The notes under the pieces were generated by a model that ran no database searches, was not told the DNA's origin, and worked only from the letters and a program-made list of their open reading frames with translations. From positions 16,174-80,173 of the forward strand of contig JANYJV010000010.1 in assembly GCA_025361725.1 (NCBI GenBank): 64,000 nucleotides of DNA, in the 5' to 3' direction. The first letter of the stretch is position 1, and each line of letters opens with the position of its first letter. Source of the DNA: Acidimicrobiia bacterium. GTDB lineage: Bacteria; Actinomycetota; Acidimicrobiia; IMCC26256; JAENVU01. This document shows, one piece after another, positions 46,918 to 55,735 of the stretch. The position numbers were made by a program, and so were the translations under genes.

Positions 46918-47517
46918 TCAGGAGCCCATGGAGTTCGGGCTGATTCCGCAGTCCGAGAAGATCTTGAACGTCTCCGAGTTGCTACTCAGCGCGTCCGACA
47001 CAGCCTTGGACGTCTTGGAACTCGTGCCGACCAGCGAACTCGCGATCGCCTTCTTCACCTCGGCCTTCGAGAGGACCTTCTCGAAGAAGCAGCGAACCTT
47101 CGCCTTCGGCAGCTTGCCGAACGACGACGAGGTGCCTGCCTGCTTCATCACGAGATCGACGAAGTTGAAGCACTTCCCGTTCGTGATCACGCCGGCAACC
47201 TTCTCGGCCTGGACCGGCGAGAGCTTGGCCCCTGCGGCCTTGAACGGACCGTCCTTCGCGGCGAAGTCCTGCGGCGTGATTCCCTTCGCCTTCAGCGTGT
47301 CCACCCCGACCGCGTCGACCATGGCGGTGATCGCGCACTTGGCCTGGGTACGGGTGAAACCGTCCTTGGTCGCGGACGACCCGTTGTCGTAACTCTTCAT
47401 CGCCGCGTCGACGTAGGGCTGACCGGCGCTTCCGGATGAACCACTCGTCGACGATCCGCTACTCCCGCACGCGGCGAGCAATCCGACCAGTCCGATGACC
47501 ACGCTTCGACGCAACAT
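46918..47517 (-). CDS. Secreted lipoprotein with conserved cysteines (unknown function)
   Basis: A 199-aa lipoprotein starting MLRRSVVIGLVGLLAAC at ATG 47517 (lipobox LLAAC, Cys17) with GGAAGG upstream. A Ser/Gly linker is followed by a helical domain with four cysteines (QAKCAI, GKCFNF, VRCFFE, SDCGIS) that could form two disulfides. The GITPQDFAAKDGPF segment is typical of small actinobacterial lipoproteins. The function is unknown. Its exported position and cysteines suggest a stable extracellular domain. Confidence 0.8.
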   Translation of the reverse strand: MLRRSVVIGLVGLLAACGSSGSSTSGSSGSAGQPYVDAAMKSYDNGSSATKDGFTRTQAKCAITAMVDAVGVDTLKAKGITPQDFAAKDGPFKAAGAKLSPVQAEKVAGVITNGKCFNFVDLVMKQAGTSSSFGKLPKAKVRCFFEKVLSKAEVKKAIASSLVGTSSKTSKAVSDALSSNSETFKIFSDCGISPNSMGS

Positions 47518-47807
47518 TTCTCGACCTTCCAGCAGTTGAACATTGTCGTGTCCAAAAGGACTCGGCTCGTCCTGTCCACGGCTTGAGGATATGACGAATG
47601 CGGACCGGCGTCGGTCGATTCGGCGACCGCCGAATATGCATCGGTTTCGCACGTTTTGCCTCGCACACCCATGCGCTTGCACCACCTTCGTCACGTCGCG
47701 TTCTGGGGCGGGTCGAGAGTTGCGTCGGCAAGTCGCCGGTCACCGACGGTCGGGATCATCGGAGTTAGGGTCGGTCCGTTGTCGATCCGCTCCGGGAAGC
47801 CAGTGCG
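47518..47807. other. Divergent intergenic region with a small dyad
   Basis: A 290-bp promoter region between the lipoprotein and the PIG-V-like gene. It contains the dyad ATTCGGC-GACC-GCCGAAT (47618-47635), a candidate operator. No recognisable promoter boxes or repeats were found. Confidence 0.4.
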
Positions 47808-48947
47808 ATGAACCGCGCGTCTGCGGCGCAAGCGACTCGATCTTTTGAACGGTTTCGTGCACCATGGCCGATGGTGCTGCCAGCGTGGGGCGTGGCACGC
47901 GTCCTTGTCGCCACAGCCCTCGTGACCGGTCACCTTCTCCTCGGCCATGTCGACGATCCCCTCGCCCGGGTGACGACCCGCCAGGGTCTGCTGGCGTGGG
48001 ACGGCGCGTTCTACGCCGACCTCGCGCAGCACGGATACGCCGCCCTCCCACAGCCGGCGCTGCGTTTCTTCCCGCTCACCCCCCTGCTGGGACGCGCCGT
48101 CGGATGGGTCGGCGTCGGCCCACGCGTCGGCGTGGTGGTCGTCGCCAACCTTGCCGCACTGGTGGCCGGCTTCCTCCTCGTCCGGCTGGTTCGGCACGAA
48201 GGATTCTCCGACGACGTTGCCCGACGCGCGTCTTGGCTGCTGGCGCTGGCACCGGCGGCATTCGTCCTTGTACTCGGCTACGGCGAAGGCGTTTTCCTCG
48301 CGCTCGCGATCGGCATCGTGCTCGCGGCACGGAACCGCCACTGGGTCGTCGCGGCGGTGCTCGGCGTCCTCGCCGGGCTCAGTCGCCCGAGTGGATTCAT
48401 CGTGGCCGTTCCGATCGCGGTCGAAGCGCTTCGGGCCCTGCGCGGAATCGCGCCGCGGGAACTCGCGATTCGGCTTCTCGCAGTCCTGGCGCCCTTCGCG
48501 GGGACGGGCATGTTTCTCTGGTGGGTCGGCGATCGGTTTGGCGATGCGCTCCTCCCGTTCCGCGTGCAGACGCAGTCCAATCTCAAGGGCTCGTTCACGA
48601 ACCCGGTCACGTCCATCTCTCACGCCGTCAGCGGCCTCGTCCACGGGCGAACGGTCGGTACCGGACTCCATGTGGTGTGGATGATCGCGGCGGCTGCGCT
48701 GGTCGTCGTCTGCTTCCGCCGGCTGCCTGCGAGCTACGGCTGGTTTTCGCTCGCGATCGTCGTGAGCGCGATGACGTCCGCGAACCTCGACTCATTCGAG
48801 CGCTATGCCCTCAGCGCCTTCCCGCTGACGATCGCGGTGGCGCTCATCGCGCACACCCGTTGGACCGGACGCCTCGTCATCGCCGGGAGCGCCGTCGCCA
48901 TGACCGGCTACGCCACCCTCGCATTCCTGCACGCTTACGTGCCTTAA
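47808..48947 (+). CDS. PIG-V-like GT-C mannosyltransferase
   Basis: A 379-aa polytopic membrane protein with about nine helices. The segment LAWDGAFYADLAQHGY followed by LRFFPLTPLLGR matches the PIG-V luminal motif with the catalytic Asp. Eukaryotic PIG-V adds the second mannose to GPI. Bacterial relatives use polyprenyl-phosphate sugars outside the membrane. It starts MNRASAAQATRSFERF at 47808. Repeat C directly follows its stop codon. Confidence 0.85.
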   Translation: MNRASAAQATRSFERFRAPWPMVLPAWGVARVLVATALVTGHLLLGHVDDPLARVTTRQGLLAWDGAFYADLAQHGYAALPQPALRFFPLTPLLGRAVGWVGVGPRVGVVVVANLAALVAGFLLVRLVRHEGFSDDVARRASWLLALAPAAFVLVLGYGEGVFLALAIGIVLAARNRHWVVAAVLGVLAGLSRPSGFIVAVPIAVEALRALRGIAPRELAIRLLAVLAPFAGTGMFLWWVGDRFGDALLPFRVQTQSNLKGSFTNPVTSISHAVSGLVHGRTVGTGLHVVWMIAAAALVVVCFRRLPASYGWFSLAIVVSAMTSANLDSFERYALSAFPLTIAVALIAHTRWTGRLVIAGSAVAMTGYATLAFLHAYVP

Positions 48948-48949
48948 TT

Positions 48950-49275
48950 CCGCTCATGCGACAGCGCCGAAGCGAGCCCACGGCAACCCCAAGCACCGAG
49001 ACGGCGAACGAAGGCGCCCAAGTGACCGTCGCAGGCCGCTCGGGCCCCGGCTCGGGGGCGCGGACTGGCGTCAGCGCGTGCCTCGCATCCCTCACCTTCG
49101 GAACTCCGCTCATGCGACAGCGCCGAAGCGAGCCCACGGCAACCCCAAGCACCGAGACGGCGAACGAAGGCGCCGAAGTGACCGTCGCAGGCCGCTCGGG
49201 CCCCGGCTCGAGGGCGCGGACTGGCGTCAGCGCGTGCCTCGCATCCCTCACCTTCGGAACTCCGCTCATACGACG
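48950..49275. repeat. Repeat family C, tandem array (156-bp period)
   Basis: Two near-identical 156-bp units start at 48950 and 49106 (CCGCTCATGCGACAGCGCCG), and the start of a third at 49262. They differ at only a few positions, such as GGCTCGGGGGC against GGCTCGAGGGC. The period equals 52 codons, and the plus frame stays open (MRQRRSEPTA...). The array fills the 340-bp gap between the convergent PIG-V-like and acyl-CoA dehydrogenase genes. Confidence 0.95.
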
Positions 49276-49287
49276 CCGGAGCGCAGG

Positions 49288-50439
49288 TCAGACCGCGTAA
49301 CGCTGCAAGAGTCCGCGCGCGATCACGAGGCGCTGGATCTCGTTGGTCCCCTCGCCGATGATCATCAACGGCGCGTCGCGGTAGTAGCGCTCGATGGGGA
49401 ACTCCGTCGTGTAGCCGACGCCGCCATGGATCCGCATCGCCTCGGTCGCGATCTCGAACGCGGCTTCGCTCGCGAACAACTTCGCCATCCCGGCCTCCAC
49501 GTCGGCGCGCGCACCTGACTGCTTCAGCGTGGCCGCGTGCTCGGTCAACAATCGTGCCGCTTGGAGCTTGGTACCCATGTCCGCGAGCTTGTTCTGGATC
49601 GTCTGGTGCTGCGCGATCGGTTTGCCGAACGTCGAGCGTTCCTGCGCGTACCGGATGGCATGCTCGAACGCGGCGCGGGCCACGCCGACAGCACGCGCCG
49701 CGATGTTGATCCGTCCGACTTCGAGGGCACCGAGCATGAATCCCAGTCCGTGACCCAGTCCGGCGTCGCCACCGAGGACACAATCGGCCCCGATGCGATG
49801 CTCGTCGTAGAACATCTCGACGGTCTCGATGCCCTTGTAGCCGAGCTTTCCGATGTTCTTCGAGACCGTGATGCCCTCGAAGCTCGGACCGGGTTCTTTC
49901 TCAAGGATGAAACACGTGATGCCCTCGTCCGTGCGGGCCGCAAGCGCAACGATCCCGGCGCGTTCACCGTTGGTCACCCAGGTCTTGGTCCCACTGACGA
50001 TGTACTCGTCGCCGTCGCGCCGAGCACGACACGAGATGTTGCGGGTGTCGCTCCCTGCATCCGGTTCGGAGAGCGACAGACACCCGCGCGGCGCGCCCTG
50101 GGCGAGACCGGGGAGCCAGCGCGCCTGCTGCTCGGGGCTTCCCTCCCGCATGATGAGGCTCGCCGCGATGGTGTGGGTGTTGATGACGCCGGACAGCGAC
50201 ATCCAACCGGCGGCCAGTTCCTCGATCACGGCGATGTACGCGAGGAGATCAAGACCGAGGCCGCCGAACTCCTCGGGGATCGTGATGCCGAAGAGACCCA
50301 TCGCTTGCATCTGCGCGACGAGGTCAGCTGGGTACTCGTCGGCGCGTTCGAGATCCCCGACGACCGGTAGCACCTCGCGCGCGACCCATCGCCGCACCGA
50401 CGTCCGCAGCTCGTCCCGAATCTCTGGATCGGTACTCAT
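49288..50439 (-). CDS. Acyl-CoA dehydrogenase
   Basis: A 383-aa FAD enzyme oxidising an acyl-CoA to enoyl-CoA. Family segments are LSEPDAGSDTRN (flavin site), GTKTWVTNG, QERSTFGKPIAQHQTIQ, and IHGGVGYTTEFPIERYYRDAPLMIIGEG with the catalytic Glu in the last part. Length and layout are normal for short/branched-chain types. It is flanked on both sides by tandem repeats (C downstream, D upstream). The acyl chain is unknown. Confidence 0.94.
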   Translation of the reverse strand: MSTDPEIRDELRTSVRRWVAREVLPVVGDLERADEYPADLVAQMQAMGLFGITIPEEFGGLGLDLLAYIAVIEELAAGWMSLSGVINTHTIAASLIMREGSPEQQARWLPGLAQGAPRGCLSLSEPDAGSDTRNISCRARRDGDEYIVSGTKTWVTNGERAGIVALAARTDEGITCFILEKEPGPSFEGITVSKNIGKLGYKGIETVEMFYDEHRIGADCVLGGDAGLGHGLGFMLGALEVGRINIAARAVGVARAAFEHAIRYAQERSTFGKPIAQHQTIQNKLADMGTKLQAARLLTEHAATLKQSGARADVEAGMAKLFASEAAFEIATEAMRIHGGVGYTTEFPIERYYRDAPLMIIGEGTNEIQRLVIARGLLQRYAV

Positions 50440-50470
50440 CGTCGCATCCTACGAACCCAAGAATCGAGCG

Positions 50471-50665
50471 GAAGTCAAGAACGAAGCGAGACCCACCGCA
50501 CGCCTGCAGCCGTTCAACCAGCGAAGTGTGGCCCGAGCGGCCCGGCCCGCAGGGCCAAGAGCAGAAGTCAAGAACGAAGCGAGACCCACCGCACGCCTGC
50601 AGCCGTTCAACCAGCGAAGTGTGGCCCGAGCGGCCCGGCCCGCAGGGCCAAGAGCGGAAGTCAAG
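50471..50665. repeat. Repeat family D, tandem array (93-bp period)
   Basis: Two near-identical 93-bp units start at 50471 and 50564 (GAAGTCAAGAACGAAGCGAG), and the head of a third lies at 50657. The unit ends in a GC-rich dyad around GGCCCGAGCGGCC. The minus frame is open through both copies (ALGPAGRAARATLRW...). It fills the gap between the acyl-CoA dehydrogenase start and the ABC permease stop. Confidence 0.95.
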
Positions 50666-51476
50666 CGACTTTGCGGTAACGACGGATGGACAACGGTGCG
50701 AATACGGCGATGATCGCGGCGATCCAGAGCAATGCGGAGACGACCTTGCCCGCCGTCGGTCCGCCCAACGTGAGGACCCGAACCGCGTTGATCACCGCGG
50801 TCACGGGCTGGTGGTTCGCGAACGCTTGGAGCCAACCGGGCATCGTCTTCACCGGCACGAACGCTGCTGAGGCGAAGACGAGCACGGCCACGATCGGAAA
50901 GAACGCCGCCTGCGCGGTCTCGGCGTTCGGCGCGAGCAAACCGAGCAACGCCGACAGCCACGACAGGGCGTAGGAAAACAGCAGCACGATGGCGAGCGCA
51001 CCGACGAGCGCGAGCGCGCTGGTGTGATAGTTGAAGCCGACCATGAATCCGACCGCGGTCATGACGATCACGACGAAGACGTTCCGCACAAGATCTGCCG
51101 TCGTGCGTCCGACCAACACCGCCGAGCGGGCCATCGGGAGGGACCGGAACCGTTCGATCAATCCGGATTGCAAATCCTCGGCGAGCCCCACTCCCGTGTT
51201 CAACGCTCCGAAGGTGACCGACTGAACCCAGACGCCGGCCATCAAGAAGTCGACGTACGGAATCCCACCCCCCACATTGATCGCCCCACCGAACACGTAG
51301 CGGAACATCAGGACGAAGATGATCGGCTGCACGGTCGAGAACACGATCAGCTCGGGGTTCCGGGTGAGCCGCAGCAGGTTGCGCCACGTCATCGTGAGCG
51401 CGTCCCCCACGACCGAACCCGGATGCACACGGGCCTCGCGGCTCAACGTCGCCTGATCGACGGTCGTCGGGATCAT
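50661..51476 (-). CDS. ABC-2 type transporter permease (DrrB-like), second system
   Basis: A 271-aa permease with six helices, typical of DrrB: PELIVFSTVQPIIFVLMFRYVFGG at the first helix, GLAEDLQSGLIERFRSLPMARS in the loop, and VPVKTMPGWLQAFANHQPVT in the family signature near the C-terminus. The DrrAB type exports daunorubicin-like drugs or other hydrophobic compounds. It overlaps its ATPase by ATGA. Confidence 0.94.
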   Translation of the reverse strand: MIPTTVDQATLSREARVHPGSVVGDALTMTWRNLLRLTRNPELIVFSTVQPIIFVLMFRYVFGGAINVGGGIPYVDFLMAGVWVQSVTFGALNTGVGLAEDLQSGLIERFRSLPMARSAVLVGRTTADLVRNVFVVIVMTAVGFMVGFNYHTSALALVGALAIVLLFSYALSWLSALLGLLAPNAETAQAAFFPIVAVLVFASAAFVPVKTMPGWLQAFANHQPVTAVINAVRVLTLGGPTAGKVVSALLWIAAIIAVFAPLSIRRYRKVA

Positions 51477-52432
51477 GCCGGCACCTCCGCGTCTTCTGCC
51501 TCAGCCGAATGACCGGTGAGTTCGAGGAAGACGTCGTCCAGGGTCGGCTCTCGAACGGCGAGCGCTTCCACGTCGATGCCGGCAGCGTCCAGCGCGCGCA
51601 CCGCGGCGATCACGGCCGGGCCGCTGTCCGCCACCTGGATCGCCACGCCGTTCGCAGTGTCGGCCAGCGCGACCTCACCGACCGAGGCGAGTGCACCACG
51701 CGCCCGGTCGATCTGGGCGAGGGGAACGTTGACCTCGATGTGGGTGGAACCGAGCCGGCCCTTCAACTCCGTGGCTGTGCCCTCGGCGATGACCTGGCCG
51801 TGATCGATGACGACGATCTGATCCGCGAGGCGGTCCGCCTCTTCGAGGTATTGGGTGGTGAGCAGCACCGTGGTGCCGTCGGCGACGAGTTCGCTGATGA
51901 TCGCCCAGAGATCCAGCCGAGAACCGGGGTCGAGACCCGTGGTCGGTTCGTCGAGGAACAAGATCGGTGGACGGTGGACCAGGGCCGCGGCGAGGTCCAG
52001 CCGGCGGCGCATGCCGCCCGAGTAGGTCTTGAGCGAGCGGTCGCCGGCATCCGACAGTCCGAACCGCTTGAGCAGTTCCTCGGCGCGGGCGCCAGATTCG
52101 TCCTTCGGCAGATGACACAGCCGTCCAACCAACCGAAGGTTTTCCCGTCCGGTGAGCACTTCGTCGACCGCCGCGTACTGGCCGGCGAGCCCGATCCGCA
52201 GCCGCACCGACTCCGGGTGCTTGGCCACATCGATGCCGAGGACCGAAGCTCGTCCCTCCGAGATCGGCAGAATCGTGGTGAGGATGCGTACCGCCGTCGT
52301 CTTCCCCGCGCCGTTCGGCCCGAGGAGTCCGAGCACGGTGCCGGCTTCCACCTCGAAGGAAACCCCGTCGAGCGCCACAACGTCCCCGAAGCGCTTCCGG
52401 ACGTCTTGGACCACGATCGTTGCGTCAGCCAT
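51473..52432 (-). CDS. ABC transporter ATPase (DrrA-like), second system
   Basis: A 319-aa ATPase starting MADATIVVQDVRKRFG at ATG 52432; the 445-aa ORF-track form adds a stretch antisense to the divergent gene. Walker A is GPNGAGKTT, the signature is YSGGMRRRL, Walker B is ILFLDEPTTGLDP, and the C-terminal domain ends TLDDVFLELTG, as in daunorubicin resistance ATPases. It is translationally coupled to the permease. The system differs from the pair at 39971-41790 in sequence. Confidence 0.95.
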   Translation of the reverse strand: MADATIVVQDVRKRFGDVVALDGVSFEVEAGTVLGLLGPNGAGKTTAVRILTTILPISEGRASVLGIDVAKHPESVRLRIGLAGQYAAVDEVLTGRENLRLVGRLCHLPKDESGARAEELLKRFGLSDAGDRSLKTYSGGMRRRLDLAAALVHRPPILFLDEPTTGLDPGSRLDLWAIISELVADGTTVLLTTQYLEEADRLADQIVVIDHGQVIAEGTATELKGRLGSTHIEVNVPLAQIDRARGALASVGEVALADTANGVAIQVADSGPAVIAAVRALDAAGIDVEALAVREPTLDDVFLELTGHSAEAEDAEVPA

Positions 52433-52535
52433 GGCGCCGAGTTTCGCAGACCGGCTGCGAACGACTGGCGTCCTGAACCCACTGTTCATTCGGATCGGGG
52501 AACAGAGCGCAGGTGCCCTAGGTTCACCCTCCAAC

Positions 52536-54485
52536 ATGCAGATGCACCAGACCATGATGGGTTTTCGCCGGGATCCTGACGTCGTGAACGGCGCGCGGGT
52601 CGAACGCGCCCTCATTCGCCGGGTTCTCGGGATGACGAGTCCGTACCGCACTGCGCTCATCGGGTTCCTCATCACCGTCGTGCTCTCGGCTGCGGTGGGT
52701 GTCGTTCCGTCTTTGCTGTTCCGGTCGCTGCTGGACGATGCCGTCGGATCCAGGGACAAGGCCCTCGTCCTGGGCCTGGCCATCGCCGCAGTCGGCGTAG
52801 CGCTCGCCAATGCAACCCTGAGCCTCCTGCAGCGCTTCTACTCCGCTCGGGTCGGTGAAGGGCTCATTTACGACATGCGGGTTGCGCTCTTCGACCACGT
52901 GCAGCGACTCCCGATCTCCTTCTTCACCCGGGTGCAGACCGGCGCGCTCATGAGCCGCATCAACGGCGACGTCGTCGGCGCGCAGCAAGCCGTGACGAAC
53001 ACCATCGGAACTGTGGTGCAGAACGTCATCACCCTGACTATCACCCTTGGACTGATGGTTGCGCTGGAATGGCGGCTCACGCTCCTCACGCTCGTCGTGC
53101 TTCCTGCTTTCATCATCCCGGCCCGCCGCATCGGCCGAAAGCTTCAGGTCATCACTCGTGACGGGTTCATGGTCAACGCGTCGATGAGCAACACGATCGC
53201 GGAACGGTTCAACGTGGCGGGCGCACTCGTCGTGAAGCTGTTCGGTCGTCAGGATCGCGAGCGCGACGAGTTCTCCACTCGGGCCGCACAGGTCCGGGAC
53301 ATCGGTATCGCGTCGGCGATGTACTCACGCGTGTTGATGGTGGCCCTGGGGTTCGTCGCGGCGGTCGGAACCGCGGTCGTGTACTTCGTCGGCGGCCGGC
53401 TGGTCATCAGCGGCACGATCTCGATCGGAACCCTCGGCGCGATGACCCTCCTGGTCTCCCAGATCTACCAGCCGCTCACGCAGCTGACGAACGCCCGGGT
53501 GGACGTGCTGACCGCGCTCGTCAGCTTCGAGCGGGTCTTCGAAGTCCTCGACTTCCCCGCCCTCGTCGCCGAGAAACCGGGTGCGTACGACCTGATCGAT
53601 CCGACCGGCCGGATCGAGATCGATCACGTGTGGTTCCGCCATCCGGCCCCGGCCGTGTCGTCGCTGGCGTCCCTGGAAGAAGGCATGCCCGAACTCGAGA
53701 CCGAACCGAGCGAGTGGATCTTGCGCGACGTGAGCCTGACCGTCGAGCCTGGAGAACTCATCGCGCTCGTCGGTCCGTCCGGCGCGGGCAAGACCACGAC
53801 GGCGATGTTGGTGCCCCGCATCTCGGACGTCGAGCAGGGCAGCGTGCGCCTCGACGGTCACGACGTGCGTGACCTCACCCTCTCGTCGATCGGCGACGCC
53901 GTCGGGTTCGTCATGCAGGACCCCCACCTGTTCCACGACACGATCCGCGAGAATCTGCGATACGCGAAGCCCGATGCAACTGCCGGTGAGATGGAAGATG
54001 CGTGCCGTGCCGCGCGCATCCACGATCTCGTGATGTCGTTGCCGGACGGGTACGACACCATCGTCGGCGAGCGGGGCTACCGGATGTCGGGCGGCGAGAA
54101 GCAACGGCTCGCCATCGCACGCGTGCTGCTGAAGCAACCGGCCATCGTCATCCTCGACGAAGCCACATCACATCTGGACTCCGAGTCCGAACATGCGATC
54201 CAGCGGGCCCTCGACGCCGCGTTGACCGGACGCACCGCGATCGTGATCGCGCACCGCCTCTCGACCATCGTCAACGCCGATCGCATTCTCGTCATCAACG
54301 AGGGCCAGGTCGTGGAGCAGGGCACTCACGACGAACTGCTCGCACGCGGTGGCCTGTACGCGGACCTGTACCGCACCCAGCGCGATCGGGATCACGAGGA
54401 GGGTGGCATCCGCCGCATCGACACCGCGGCCCCGGCTACCGACACCATCCCGAATCTCTCGACCGGTACGATGGGCCACCCGTAA
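52536..54485 (+). CDS. ABC exporter half-transporter (homodimer type)
   Basis: A 649-aa half-transporter starting at ATG 52536; the ORF-track start at 52152 is antisense to the ATPase. The membrane domain spans about 30-340. Walker A is GPSGAGKTT, the signature is MSGGEKQ, Walker B is IVILDEATSHLD with a normal Glu, and the H-loop is in IAHRLST. About 25 extra acidic residues (LASLEEGMPELETEPSEW) precede the Walker A region. It has no partner gene, so it is probably a homodimer. Substrate unknown. Confidence 0.92.
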   Translation: MQMHQTMMGFRRDPDVVNGARVERALIRRVLGMTSPYRTALIGFLITVVLSAAVGVVPSLLFRSLLDDAVGSRDKALVLGLAIAAVGVALANATLSLLQRFYSARVGEGLIYDMRVALFDHVQRLPISFFTRVQTGALMSRINGDVVGAQQAVTNTIGTVVQNVITLTITLGLMVALEWRLTLLTLVVLPAFIIPARRIGRKLQVITRDGFMVNASMSNTIAERFNVAGALVVKLFGRQDRERDEFSTRAAQVRDIGIASAMYSRVLMVALGFVAAVGTAVVYFVGGRLVISGTISIGTLGAMTLLVSQIYQPLTQLTNARVDVLTALVSFERVFEVLDFPALVAEKPGAYDLIDPTGRIEIDHVWFRHPAPAVSSLASLEEGMPELETEPSEWILRDVSLTVEPGELIALVGPSGAGKTTTAMLVPRISDVEQGSVRLDGHDVRDLTLSSIGDAVGFVMQDPHLFHDTIRENLRYAKPDATAGEMEDACRAARIHDLVMSLPDGYDTIVGERGYRMSGGEKQRLAIARVLLKQPAIVILDEATSHLDSESEHAIQRALDAALTGRTAIVIAHRLSTIVNADRILVINEGQVVEQGTHDELLARGGLYADLYRTQRDRDHEEGGIRRIDTAAPATDTIPNLSTGTMGHP

Positions 54486-54518
54486 GTAGCCGCACTCTTC
54501 AACACCGGCTCGAAACGC

Positions 54519-55631
54519 ATGGCAGACACCGAACGAGTTCCTCGGTCGCAGCGCCGCGCCGATCTCGCCGATCGGCGCGGTCGGTGGGGCCGCCTGGCGG
54601 CACTGGTCGGCGGACTCTTCGTCGTGCTCACGGCCGTCGCGGTCGCCCTCGTTCTCACCGACGTCATCACGGTCCCGGGAAGTGACGACACCCACCTCAA
54701 CGCGGCGGCACGACGCTCGACCCCGTCGACCACCACGACGCGTCCCCGAACGGTCAAACACCGCCGGGTGCTCACCCCCGCCGATCCGCTTCGCCTCTGG
54801 ATCGCCGGAGACTCCCTCGCCGGCTCGATCGGACCGTCGCTCGGCGAGCTGGCCGCGAACACCGGCGTCGTCCAACCTCAGTACGACTCCCGGATTTCGA
54901 GCGGTCTTCTCACCCCCGATTTCTATGACTGGCCGAAGCATGCCGAGCAACAACTCGCGCTGCTCGACCCCGAGGTCGTGGTGTTCATCATCGGCACCAA
55001 CGACGCCAACGTCTGGTCCGACAAGCTCGCCGACGGGTATCGAATCCGCACGGAGGCCATGATGCGCGAGTTGGTGGGCACCAAACACCGTGACGTGTAT
55101 TGGGTGGGTGCACCGGTCGCACAGGCCAAGCAACTCGAAACCGGCGTGCTCGCAGTCAACCGCATCCAGCGCGCGGCCGCCGCCGCGGTAGGGGTGACGT
55201 ACGTGGACGCGCACACGATCTTCGGCGACGCGAATGGGAACTACCAAAGCCGATTCGCCGACCAGTTCGGTCGGACCCAGATCATGCGTGCGGGCGACGG
55301 CGTGCACTTCTCGGTCGCCGGGGCGGACTTGATCAGCGCCGACATCTACGGACTCATCAACGCCGCGTGGAAGATCACCGCCCAAGCGGTACTCGGCGCG
55401 CCGAAGCGGGTCCTCGAGACCAAGGGTTCCACCCAGATCCCGGGGACCCACAAGTCGGTGGGCGCGTCCGTGAGTAATGGGTCACCCACCTCGCGGCCGG
55501 AGTACCAACCTCCGTCTGCGACCTCCACGTCGTCATCGTCCACGACGGCGACCAGTGCACTCGCCAGCACCACCACCACGGTCGCCCCGTCGACGACCAC
55601 GTCCAGCACGCCCGCCCCTTCGTTTCCTTAG
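54519..55631 (+). CDS. Membrane-anchored DUF459-type SGNH hydrolase
   Basis: A 370-aa protein with one N-terminal membrane helix (about 25-48) and a Thr-rich linker. The SGNH domain has AGDSLAGSIG (block I, Ser), FIIGTNDAN (block III) and DGVHFSVAG (block V Asp/His). The C-terminal 60 residues are Ser/Thr/Pro low complexity, as in wall-spanning proteins. Members hydrolyse acyl esters on cell-wall or envelope carbohydrates. It starts 33 bp after the ABC exporter stop and may be co-transcribed. Confidence 0.88.
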   Translation: MADTERVPRSQRRADLADRRGRWGRLAALVGGLFVVLTAVAVALVLTDVITVPGSDDTHLNAAARRSTPSTTTTRPRTVKHRRVLTPADPLRLWIAGDSLAGSIGPSLGELAANTGVVQPQYDSRISSGLLTPDFYDWPKHAEQQLALLDPEVVVFIIGTNDANVWSDKLADGYRIRTEAMMRELVGTKHRDVYWVGAPVAQAKQLETGVLAVNRIQRAAAAAVGVTYVDAHTIFGDANGNYQSRFADQFGRTQIMRAGDGVHFSVAGADLISADIYGLINAAWKITAQAVLGAPKRVLETKGSTQIPGTHKSVGASVSNGSPTSRPEYQPPSATSTSSSSTTATSALASTTTTVAPSTTTSSTPAPSFP

Positions 55632-55735
55632 AACCGGCGCCGAGCGGCTCGGGCGCCAAGTGGTTCGGGGCGCCGCACATCGGGCGCGATCCCGCTTGGA
55701 AGTCACGCCGGAGACCGTCGGTAGGCTCACCCGCC

